DNA from: Pirellulales bacterium
GTDB lineage: Bacteria > Planctomycetota > Planctomycetia > Pirellulales > UBA1268
Reading direction: 5' to 3'
DNA: 33,374 nucleotides
NCBI GenBank assembly: GCA_017853835.1
Contig: JAFMIU010000037.1
Span: 1-33,374, forward strand
In this document: in pieces, positions 24,542 to 32,578 of the stretch
How the letters are laid out: every line of letters begins with the position of its first letter
Numbering within the stretch: the stretch's first letter is position 1
The notes under the pieces: generated by a model
Told to the model about the DNA's origin: nothing
Databases searched by the model: none
Seen by the model: the letters and a program-made list of their open reading frames with translations, nothing else
Made by a program: the position numbers and the translations under genes

Positions 24542-25603
24542 TTACCGCGACACCTGCGGCTTGGGATCGCCGGGCAGACCGGACATGTGGGCCGAGAGGC
24601 CCGTCGCCGCCTCACCCCCGGCGATCGTGGCCGATTCCGCCCATGTGCCGGCATCGATCGCGTCAGACATGAATCGAACCGATCCGTCGGCCATCGCCAC
24701 GGTGGTGCCTGCCGGGTGACGGCTTCGAGCCGACCGCCAGCCGTAGCCCGCATACATCTTCGAGAGATCGGAGGTGCTCGTCAGTGCCGAGAGGCAGTCC
24801 ATCTCGGCGGCGTTCGGATGACGGGCGTGGTTGTAGAGCGTGGTGCGGTATTCCCCATTGGCCCAGGAAAAACCACGGAGGTCGGTGAAGTTGTAGTAGA
24901 AGGGGCGGCCGCAGCCCACCTGGGTGAGCGGCGCCGTGAAGGTGAAGCCATAGCCCGTGGCCGTGTCGACGCCGTCGCGGGTGGTGGTGGCCTTCGGTCC
25001 GGCGCCGAGCGTGCTCTCCGAGAAGGCGACCGTTTTCGAAAGACCGTCGGTGATGTCCCGTCGACGGGTTCGCGAGTTGATGCCAAACATGCCGTCGGTG
25101 TCGAAGGGGGTTCCGCCGCCCGCTCCCGAACCGGTGCATCCGGCGTAGTTCGTCGGGCCAAACAGATCGGCCACCGGCTGGCTGATGTCGCTCGGGCAGA
25201 GAAAGAGCGGGATCAGCAGTTTCACGATCGGCTTGTTCTGCATGGCGATGTCGCCGGGCGAGAGGCCGATGTAGAGCGGCACCGACAGATCGAGGCTGCG
25301 CAGGACCTGCTCCTCTTCGTAGTACGGCGCCAGGTGGGCCAGCACCGACCAACGGAAAAACTGGTGCGGAAAATCGGGGCGCTGATCCCACTGACGCGAC
25401 TCGGCCCCGATCGGAAACCGACCCTTGGCCGATTCGTGGTTGGCGGAGGCCAGCGCGATCTGGCGGAGGTTGTTGCCGCACGACGATCGGCGAGCGGTCT
25501 CGCGGGCGGCCTGCACCGCCGGAAGCAAGAGCCCCACGAGCGTGGCCACCAACGCCACGACGACGAGCAGTTCGATCAGGGTGACGCCGCGGCGGTGGGT
25601 CAT
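24542..25603 (-). CDS. DUF1559 prepilin-like protein coupled to a PEP-CTERM gene
   Basis: This 353-residue protein has the textbook family N-terminus: [21 protein letters not shown] (prepilin cleavage, Glu5, hydrophobic helix), then [20 protein letters not shown] and NLRQIALA. The C-terminal H-X9-DG motif is [12 protein letters not shown] followed by SVRFM. It is distant from the 3-7 kb array and closer to the standard family sequence. Its ATG overlaps the stop of the upstream PEP-CTERM propeller gene by 4 bases, so both come from one mRNA. Family members are abundant in planctomycetes and presumed to be processed by prepilin peptidase; the actual function is unknown. The junction hints at a role together with the exported propeller protein. 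Confidence 0.9.
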   Translation of the reverse strand: MTHRRGVTLIELLVVVALVATLVGLLLPAVQAARETARRSSCGNNLRQIALASANHESAKGRFPIGAESRQWDQRPDFPHQFFRWSVLAHLAPYYEEEQVLRSLDLSVPLYIGLSPGDIAMQNKPIVKLLIPLFLCPSDISQPVADLFGPTNYAGCTGSGAGGGTPFDTDGMFGINSRTRRRDITDGLSKTVAFSESTLGAGPKATTTRDGVDTATGYGFTFTAPLTQVGCGRPFYYNFTDLRGFSWANGEYRTTLYNHARHPNAAEMDCLSALTSTSDLSKMYAGYGWRSARSRHPAGTTVAMADGSVRFMSDAIDAGTWAESATIAGGEAATGLSAHMSGLPGDPKPQVSR

Positions 25604-26586
25604 GTTCGTCGTTGCCGACAGAAGACGAGGCCGGAGGTGATCCCCACACCGGCCAGTACCAGTGTAGCCGGTTCCGGAACCGCCACTGTGGCGATTCCGC
25701 CAATTTGGCCGAGGCCTGATGCAAAGGTGCCGACCAGCGCGCCGTTCGTGCCGAAGTGGTAGATGGTGCCCGAGCCCGATGGGCTGCCGGCCAGCAGGCT
25801 ACCGTCCGACAGAAGGGCCAGCGGGCCCACTTCAAATGGATTCCCGCTGGTGGCGAAGGGATTGGTGGTGTCGGTGCCTAGGTCGGTGACGAGCACCGCA
25901 CCGGTCATGATGCTTGCGGAATAGAGAGCCGTGCCGTTGATGGCCAGTCCGGTCGGGCCGTAGTTGCCGCTCGTGTCGCTGGCGATCACCTCGCCTTCGT
26001 AGGTGCCGGTCGCATCAAACCGCTTCACCGGGCCGCTGGCGATCCCGGAAATGAAGTTGTAGGTCTGGTCGGCCACGTAGAGCTTGCCGTCGGCGGCCAA
26101 GGCGATTCCAGGGCTGCTCGCGAGGCTTCCGCCGGAGGTGTAGTCGCTCGCGGAGGTGGCGCCACCGGTGGCGTTGGACAGTTTCACGATCGGCCCGGTG
26201 TTTTGGAAGAACGGGTTGCGGCCCACGAGCAGGTCGTTGCCCTTGAAGGCGAGTCCACCGGGAAAAACGTCGTATGAGCCAAACGCGTAGACGGTCGACA
26301 GCGTAAGTGAGCCGGGCTCGTACTTCGCAATCCTCGGGGCATAGCCGGCTCCGTCGCCGTCTTCACCGATGTAGAGATTGCCATCCGGCCCCACGGCGAT
26401 CCCGCTTGGCTTCACCAGCGAGCCCGAGCTGCTGAGCACGGTCGTCGTGCCGGCTGGATCCGCGGCGTCGTAGCGGATGAGTTCGCCGGTGGTGAAACTC
26501 ACCACGTAGACGGTGTCGCCACCGGAGGCGACGCAGGCGATCAGCAGGGATGCAGCGAGAACGACGACAGAGGACAGGCGGGGCAT
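25600..26586 (-). CDS. PEP-CTERM protein with NHL/SMP30-like beta-propeller
   Basis: This is a 328-residue exported protein with signal peptide [22 protein letters not shown]. Repeated blades follow: [72 protein letters not shown] and [16 protein letters not shown]. The 'GIA-x-GPDG-x-LY(I/V)' pattern marks NHL or SMP30/gluconolactonase-like propellers. The end is [17 protein letters not shown] with a basic FCRQRRT tail, a PEP-CTERM sorting signal for exosortase. No catalytic residues can be named, so it may be a binding module. ATG 26586 has GGAG about ten bases upstream; an ATG at 26598 is possible. It is the first gene of a two-gene unit with the DUF1559 gene. Confidence 0.85.
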   Translation of the reverse strand: MPRLSSVVVLAASLLIACVASGGDTVYVVSFTTGELIRYDAADPAGTTTVLSSSGSLVKPSGIAVGPDGNLYIGEDGDGAGYAPRIAKYEPGSLTLSTVYAFGSYDVFPGGLAFKGNDLLVGRNPFFQNTGPIVKLSNATGGATSASDYTSGGSLASSPGIALAADGKLYVADQTYNFISGIASGPVKRFDATGTYEGEVIASDTSGNYGPTGLAINGTALYSASIMTGAVLVTDLGTDTTNPFATSGNPFEVGPLALLSDGSLLAGSPSGSGTIYHFGTNGALVGTFASGLGQIGGIATVAVPEPATLVLAGVGITSGLVFCRQRRT

Positions 26587-26988
26587 GAAACACTCCAAGG
26601 ATGAATGGGGGCGTTCGCATGATGGGCGAACGGCAGGGGCTGGGAACGAGTGATGCTCGCCCGCACGGCAGCGGCGGCATCAGCGGCAGGACGGGGTCGA
26701 TCGACGATGTCGAGCGACGGTCAGCAGTTCACCAGCGGATCCTCGGAGGAAGCCCGATTTTGAACCGGAACCGGCCGGCAATCAAGGGGCTCGGAAATAT
26801 CAAAACCCAGCGGCGTTGGACGGCATAGCGTGGCGTGTCCCAGGCCTGACGGCCTTGGGCTTGGACGGAGGCTGGCGTGGCGTTCCGGTGGGAGCCCAAC
26901 GGCGTAAGCCGTGGGACCGGCGTGGTGTTCCGCGAGGCGTGTTTGGCGTTCGGCCTGACCGAAGCCGCCGGCGCGCGAGTGGAAAAGT
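26587..26988. other. Repeat- and hairpin-rich spacer between PEP-CTERM gene and tRNA-Gln
   Basis: No gene is supported in these 402 bases. The first part should hold the promoter of the PEP-CTERM gene. The second half (about 26842-26960) holds several short hairpins, including AGGCC/GGCCT at 26842-26855 and the direct-repeat and hairpin cluster listed separately, and looks like interspersed repetitive DNA. Confidence 0.4.
26874..26932. repeat. Direct repeats flanking a CCCAACGGC-GTAA-GCCGTGGG hairpin
   Basis: GGCGTGG(C/T)GTTCCG occurs at 26874-26887 and 26919-26932. Between them CCCAACGGC (26895-26903), loop GTAA and GCCGTGGG (26908-26915) form a near-perfect stem-loop with one bulged A. I recall similar 'ACGGCGTAAGCCGT' stem-loops as dispersed repeats between planctomycete genes, but copy number cannot be checked here. 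Confidence 0.45.
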
Positions 26989-27058
26989 TGCCCGACTAGG
27001 ATTCGAACCTAGACAAAGGGAACCAAAATCCCTTGTGCTACCGTTACACCATCGGGCA
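26989..27058 (-). tRNA. tRNA-Gln (anticodon TTG)
   Basis: On the minus strand 70 bases fold into a full cloverleaf. The acceptor stem is TGCCCGA/TCGGGCA with the T1-A72 pair typical of tRNA-Gln. The D arm is GTGT-AACGGTA-GCAC, the anticodon arm AGGGA-TTTTGGT-TCCCT with anticodon TTG at loop positions 3-5, the variable loop TTGT, and the T arm CTAGG-TTCGAAT-CCTAG. No CCA is encoded. It would read CAA (and by wobble CAG) codons. It lies alone between two surface-protein genes. Confidence 0.97.
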
Positions 27059-27122
27059 GCGGCGTTCCGCTAGCCCCAATGGTAAACGATCTCGGGTGGT
27101 GCGAAAATCGCCCCAACCCGGT

Positions 27123-30100
27123 TCAGGCCTTTCGCCGACGATTGGCGAGAAGCACGACGACCAACCCGCCAGCCACGCTGCTGGCCACCAGGCTCGGCTC
27201 CGGCACGACCACCAGCTGCAGGCTGCCCTGTTGGAAGTAGGCGAGCTTGCCGCTGCCGAGGTCGTAGGCGTTGGCCGAACCGAAGTTCGCCAGGCCCGTC
27301 GTGTCAACGTTGCCGGCGATCAGCGTGTAAATGCCCTCGGGAGTGCTGCTGGAAAGCCCGATGATGCTGTTCACGCCGAAACTGGCCGGGTTGGCAAACG
27401 TCACCGAGCCGCTCACTGTGAGCGGCGTGGTGGGATTGAAGACGAGCGTCGCATTCTGGCCAAAGACGAGGCTGCCACCGAGGATGCCCGTGCCGCCGAG
27501 GCGTCCGGCGGACCCGACCGTGATGGTCGTGTTGCCGAGCGCCCCTTCCACCAGCAGCGTTCCCGCCGACACGGTCGTGGCACCGGTGTAGGTGCTCGTG
27601 CCGGTGAGGGTCCATATGCCGGTGCCGACCTTCGTGATGGCGGTCGGTTGGACGACCGCGCTCACGTTGCCGTCGCGGATCACGCCGGCGAAGGTGGCGT
27701 CGGTGTTGCGGCCGCCGACGCTGTAGATCGCGGTGCGGGCGGAGTTAGTCACGTTCTGCCCGGTGAGCGACGAGGTGGCGTCGCCCGAGAGTTCACCGAT
27801 GTTGAACGTCGTGGGGTTGGTGCTGAAGTTGGTGCTCACATACATGCTCACGCCAGCGGCAAGATTCATGGCCGCACCGCCGTACCCGCTCGTGTTGTTG
27901 ATCCGGAAGTCACCGGAGCCGGTGGCCGTGCCCACATTGATCTGGCCCGTGAAGGCCGACCAGTTACCCGCGAAATCATCACGGGTGCCGTGCGTGTTGA
28001 CGTTGAACGTGCCGGAGCCGGTCAGCGAGCCGGTATTGTTGCCTCGGAACGGAAGGTTGAGTGTGCCCGTCTGGCCGGCCGGCACGATGAAGTTGTTCAC
28101 GAAGCCGTAGCCACCGCCACCAGGATCAGAACCACCGGCAGCATTCGAGCTGAGGGTTCCACCCTGGAAGGTGACAGAGCCTGTCCCGATGCCGGTGTTC
28201 GCCACTCCACCAAGAGCCACGACACCGCCGGAGATGACGCTTGCGGCAAAACTGTTGGATCCGGTGAGCGTGAGTGTTCCGTCTCCCGTTTTGTTGAGCG
28301 TGCCTGCTCCAGACACAACTCCACCGATGGTGAGCACCGTGGACGGGTCAACCGAGACCGCGCTGTTGGCATGTCCAAGCGAGAAGTTTCGCGACGACGA
28401 GAAGGTGGCTGTCGAGCGGAGCGTCGCGTTGCCAATTGTGGCGCTGCCACTTGCATCGCCCAGGCTGCTCGCACTGTTGATCACAACTGAGCCGGCATTG
28501 ATCACGGTGCCGCCGAAGTAGGTGTTGGCCCCGTTGAGGGTGAGCGCGCCGCTGCCCGCCTTCGTGAGTCCGCCGGAGCCCGCGTTGCCGATTGCATTGG
28601 CCAGCAACACATCGTTGCCATTGGTGTCGATGACCGCCCCACCGGCGCCAACCGTGACCGTTTTCGTCGAAATGTCGTCGGTGTTGCCGGAGGTGTATTT
28701 CAGGGTTGCACCACCACCGATGTTGAGGGCTGAGCCATTGCCCAGACCGCCCGCCACAAACTCAGTGGTGCCGGCGTTGAGGTTGGTGCTGCCGGTGTAG
28801 CTGTTTGCCGTGCCGAGCACGAGCGTGCCGGCCTGGGTTTTGTTGAGCGAGCCGCTGCCGCTGATGGCCCCAGAGAGCGTGAGCTTCTGGCCACTTGCCA
28901 CGTCGGCCTGCATGCTGGAGGCCATGACGACCGGTGCCGAAATCGTGTGGGTGCCCGTGAGCACCTGCACCACCTTGGTGCCGGAGCCGTTGCCCATGGT
29001 GAGCGACTGCGTGCTGCTGGGGGCGATCGTGTAGGCGTTGGCGTTGTCGAAGGTCACTCCGCCGATCGTGCGGTCCGCGTCGAGCGTGATGGTTCTCGGC
29101 GCGGTGATGGCACTGCCGAAGTTGGCGGCGTCGCCATCGCCGTTTGGCGCGCTTGGGTTCCAGTTGGCATTGGTGGTCCACAGGCCATCAGCGTCAACAT
29201 TCCAGTCGGCGACCAGTCCACCGTCGGCAACGGTCAGTGTGACCCAGCCGCCCGACGTGCCAAACGTGTATTGCTTGCCAGGAGCGGCATTGGCCGTCGA
29301 CAAGCTGCCGATGCCGCTGCCGCCGATGGAACCGGTGTACGAGATCAGGTTGTAGACGCCGTTCGTGCCCCAGGCCGTCTGCGTGCCTTCGCTGTAGACG
29401 GTGAATGCTCCGCCGTTGATCACGAGACCGTCGCTCGTGGTGATCACGATCTGGTCATTGGCGGGCGTCGTGTTGAACTCGTACGTGAGCCCTGAGCCGG
29501 CATCGAGAGTGAGGCTGCCAAGCGTGATTGTGCCGACACTGGTTCCCGGGGCGATGGCCCCACCGGACGACACGGTGACAGCACCAGTGATGCTGCCCAC
29601 GCCGCCGAGCGTGCCGCTCGAGGCGACGGTGACGAGCCCTCCGCCACTGTTGGTTCCGTTCACCGCAAGCACACCGCCATTGATCGTCGTGGCGCCCGTG
29701 AAGGTGTTGACCCCGCCGAGGGAGAGCGCGCCGGCCCCTCCCTTGATGAGGGCCAGCGTGCCGGCGGCACCGTCTTGGATCGTGCCGGCGTAGGTAGTGT
29801 TGGCAGCTGAGTTGACGGTCAGCGTTGCCGTGCCGGCCGCGCCGTTTTCCACCACGGGCGAGCCAACCGTCGCGTTGGAAGCAAGGCCGATGACCGTCGG
29901 GCTGACACCGTTGAGTTGCAGACGCCCTGTGCTCGAAGCTCAAAAGTTCACAAATGCGGACGTGGTGGCACCGAGCGAGGTGGCCGATCCGAGACGGAGC
30001 GTTCCGGCGTCCACCGACCAACCGCCGGCGTAGTTGCTTGCGACGCTCTGATACACGGTCCCTGGTCCAGCAATACGAAGGACCGTGTCCGCGGCGCCAC

Positions 30101-31127
30101 CAGTGACGTCATTCGCCGCGTTGCCGATCGTGAAGAGGTCGCCGGCCCCAATCGTGGCGATCGTGGCCGTCGTGCTGGCGGCCGTGCCGACGTTGATGCG
30201 GCCGTTGGTGCCGGCGGTTCCGGTGACGCGGATGGTGCCGCCGTTATTGAGGTTGAGCGAATCCCCGTCGTTGAGCGTGACGCCGTTTCGAATCTCGAGC
30301 GTGCCCGTGCTGTTGATGTTGGTGTTGGTATTGCTCGGCGTGGCACTGCTGCCAAGGGCATAGGTGCTGGCTGCGGCCAGCACGCCGCCGTTGATCGTAA
30401 ACCCGCCGGCGGCCGGGATCGTGTTGCTGCCGGACAGAACCCACGTTCCCGCGCCGGTCTTCGTGACTGAACTGTTGATGCCGCCGGTGTTGGTCAGATT
30501 GATGTTGCCCGTGATGGTGTTTTCGCCGGTATTGGTACCCCCAAGAGTCCAGGCGGTGCCGCGGGTAGAGTTCGGCGAGTTCAGGATGCCGCCGGCAAGA
30601 ATCATGGCGGCGCTCGTCGAGGTGGCGTCGTTCGAGATGCTGGCCGCACCATTGGTGCTCGACGGCAGATGGAGAGCAACAGGCGTGTTGATCGTTTGTG
30701 TCGTCAGGACGGACGACGTCATGTTGAGGATGTTCAGGTTATTGCCAAACGTCAGTACGGTGGTGCCGCTGACCGGGCCGATTTGGAATGCTCCAGCGCT
30801 CGCGGTATCGAACACGATCCGGCCGATCATCCGGTTGAGTTCCGTGGTGATGGGCGTGGTGGTCCCGAAGCCGGTGCCGGGGTTATTGTTGAAGGTGGCG
30901 ACATCAGTCGTGTTGGTCGCGTTGGAAGTGGGGATGATGCCAGGCGAACTTCCGCTCGTGGTCGACCAGTTGGTCACCGTCGACCAGTTGGCATCCGTGG
31001 CACCAGTCCAGGTGCCACTCGTGGCATGCGCCACGCGGCTACCGGCGGCGGTCAGGGCGAGGGCGGCCGCCAGGGCAACCACTCCATGGCGGATGGAAAG
31101 GCGGCGAGCAAAGGAAAGGCGATCCAT
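27123..31127 (-). pseudogene. Giant autotransporter-repeat PEP-CTERM protein, interrupted by one TGA
   Basis: A single frame runs from ATG 31127 (GGAG eight bases upstream) to the stop at 27123, about 1,334 codons, except for an in-frame TGA at 29942-29940 (codon 396). The first part has a signal peptide (HGVVALAAALALTAAGSRVA) and GTWTGATDANWSTVTNW. Both parts contain autotransporter-associated beta-strand repeats such as TKVGTGIWTLTGTSTYTGAT, LTKAGSGALTLNGANTYFGG, LNKTGDGTLTLTGSNSF and LIKGGAGALSLGGVNTFTGA. The end is VVPEPSLVASSVAGGLVVVL with LANRRRKA, a PEP-CTERM signal. Sequence on both sides of the TGA aligns to one repeat (...TSAFVNF-stop-ASSTGRLQLNG...), so a Gly codon GGA changed to TGA is a simple explanation. 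Without readthrough, a 395-residue fragment without anchor would be made. Sequencing error is possible. Confidence 0.8.
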
Positions 31128-31253
31128 GAAAACTCCAGACGCGGTACACGCTGTAGGGCAGATGATGAGAAAGCGGTCACGGCCAGCGTTGTCGAACGCT
31201 GGCCAGGTGTTCGTGTGGATGGTGGTCAGTGGTGGATGGGCGACCTTCAAGGC

Positions 31254-31322
31254 TCAGCAGGCCTTCTTCTTCAGGCGACGGGCCATGGAGACGAGGCCGG
31301 CGAGGCCGATCACCCCCAACGG
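31254..31322 (-). pseudogene. Stray PEP-CTERM-like C-terminal tail
   Basis: One minus-strand frame reads PLGVIGLAGLVSMARR followed by LKKKAC and a TGA at 31256-31254. A short hydrophobic segment followed by a basic cluster at the extreme end is just how planctomycete PEP-CTERM proteins finish. Upstream in frame I find neither a clear VPEP motif nor a protein-like body. It is probably the leftover 3' end of a lost or rearranged surface-protein gene; chance is possible. Confidence 0.4.
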
Positions 31323-31398
31323 GCGCGACCGATCCAAAAAAACTCCCCGCAAACGCCGCGCCGAACACGTGGCACGATGACTGACATTGGGGAAAGCC

Positions 31399-31431
31399 CC
31401 AGAAAATCACGTGAAAACGCGTGTTTTCTGG
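31399..31431. other. Strong two-part hairpin between the giant surface gene and rex
   Basis: CCAGAAAA (31399-31406) pairs with TTTTCTGG (31424-31431); inside, CACG (31408-31411) pairs with CGTG (31420-31423), with one bulged T and an 8-base loop. It lies about 155 bases past the rex stop and 270 bases before the giant gene's start. No T-run follows, so it may be a rex 3' end structure or a regulatory site. Confidence 0.4.
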
Positions 31432-31586
31432 CCGGGCTCGTAGGAAGCGGCAGAGAGGCCGGCAGAGCGGAAGCGCGGGGTGGGGCATTTCGCTCCGCGC
31501 TGTCGTGATAGGCGGCGCGAAACGCTCCAGCGCGGTGGCGCGAATCGGATCACTCGAAAGAGGGGTGCTCGGCCGTGGTGGCGCAA

Positions 31587-32297
31587 CTACGAAGCTGACG
31601 TTGCTTCGCCGGCAGATCCCCCGCGGCTGAGCGCGCTCGTCACCGCAAAGGAGAGCTGCTCAAGTTCGATCGCCAGATCGACGCCGACGTTTTGCACGTG
31701 GCGAGGAAGGGTGAGCGTGACGGGAGCGAAGTTCACGATTCCCTCGATACCAGCCGCCACCAGCCGATCGGCTGCTTCCTGCGCCCGCTCCGCCGGCACC
31801 ACGAGCATCCCGAGCCGGATGCCCTGCTCGCGGATCGTCTGCGGCAGCTCATCGATCGACTGGATGCGAAGCCCCTGCACCACCTGCCCCACCTTGGCCG
31901 GGTCGGCGTCAAACACCGCCGTGATCGAAAAGTTTTGACGGCCAAACCCCCGGTAGCCCAGCAGGGCCTGGCCGAGGTTGCCGACGCCCACCATCGCCAC
32001 GTTCCAGGGATGATTCGTGCCGAGGATGTCGCGCATCGCCTGGATCAACTCATCGCAGCGGTAGCCCACACCGGGATAGCCAAACTGCCCGAAGAAGCCC
32101 AGGTCTTTGCGAACCTGCGCGTCGCTAAACCCCAGCAGCGTGCCGAGCTGGCCCGACGAGATCGTCTGCTGGCCCGACGCCATGAGCCGCTGGAGCTCCC
32201 GCAGATACAGGCTGATCCGGCTCACCACCACCTTCGGCACAGAGGCGTCGGAGGGATGGTCTGACGAATGCGACGGATGGGAATGCTGGTCCGTCAT
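31587..32297 (-). CDS. rex: Redox-sensing transcriptional repressor Rex
   Basis: Rex represses genes for fermentation and respiration and releases DNA when NADH/NAD+ rises. The 236-residue product has an N-terminal winged helix (VVVSRISLYLRELQRLMASG, then ISSGQLGTLLGFSDAQVRKD and LGFFGQFG) with the typical 'S-x-x-Q-(V/I)-R-K-D-L'. The Rossmann domain carries NVAMVGVGNLGQALLGYRGF, ITAVFDADPAKVG and GMLVVPAERAQEAADRLVAA, and the end has GIEGIVNFAPVTLTLP and VDLAIELEQLSF. All are canonical. The ATG at 32297 opens with a His/Ser-rich MTDQHSHPSHSSDHPSD; a longer in-frame start would be implausible. It is divergent from the YTV-repeat gene, and GTAACG-containing repeats in between could be an operator, but no classical Rex box (TTGTGA-N6-TCACAA) is seen. 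Confidence 0.95.
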   Translation of the reverse strand: MTDQHSHPSHSSDHPSDASVPKVVVSRISLYLRELQRLMASGQQTISSGQLGTLLGFSDAQVRKDLGFFGQFGYPGVGYRCDELIQAMRDILGTNHPWNVAMVGVGNLGQALLGYRGFGRQNFSITAVFDADPAKVGQVVQGLRIQSIDELPQTIREQGIRLGMLVVPAERAQEAADRLVAAGIEGIVNFAPVTLTLPRHVQNVGVDLAIELEQLSFAVTSALSRGGSAGEATSAS

Positions 32298-32340
32298 GAA
32301 TGAGCCTGCCGGTGATGCCGTCTCGAACACCCTTCGGACT

Positions 32341-32406
32341 GTAACGGTCGTGCCGCCACCGGCCAAGGAAGGGCCAGCCAGTCCTGCGACCGTGACGGTT
32401 GTAACG
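32341..32406. promoter_or_regulatory. Repeated GTAACG boxes and ACCGT-G-ACGGT palindrome in the divergent promoter region
   Basis: GTAACG occurs at 32341-32346 and again at 32401-32406. The perfect palindrome ACCGTGACGGT lies at 32389-32399, next to the second copy. All are within 110 bases of the rex start, between rex and the divergent YTV gene. They could be a repressor or activator site; which protein would bind is unknown. Confidence 0.3.
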
Positions 32407-32578
32407 CGCCTGGGGGTCTGGAAAAACCCGGAGGATTGCGTTGAGAGGTCAACCTGCGGGGAGTTTGTGGCCGATCATTGAGGTTGTGTGGGGATGGTCC
32501 GCCATCCCTGCATCCCCCATTTCGTTTCCCGGTTCGTTTCCCCCAGTGCAGGAGGCCTCCTCGACAGAGGCGGCAGAC

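Larger units (their letters stand above)
31128..31586. other. Spacer upstream of the giant surface gene; hairpin and PEP-CTERM-like tail
   Basis: These 459 bases between the giant surface gene and rex hold no intact gene that I can support. They contain a stray PEP-CTERM-like C-terminus (31254-31322), an A7/T7 tract next to GG (31334-31342) and a strong hairpin (31399-31431). The promoter of the giant gene should lie here. Confidence 0.4.

Noticed and set aside
27033..28490. 485-codon plus-strand open frame
   Set aside because: Antisense to the repeat protein; its apparent regularity mirrors the Gly/Thr repeats on the other strand.
32550..32561. AGGAGGCCTCCT as ribosome-binding site of the YTV gene
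   Set aside because: It lies 23 bases before the ATG, too far; a GAGG closer to the start fits better. It may be a palindrome with another role.
32298..32578. Classical Rex operator
   Set aside because: No TTGTGA-N6-TCACAA-like site can be read in the divergent region.
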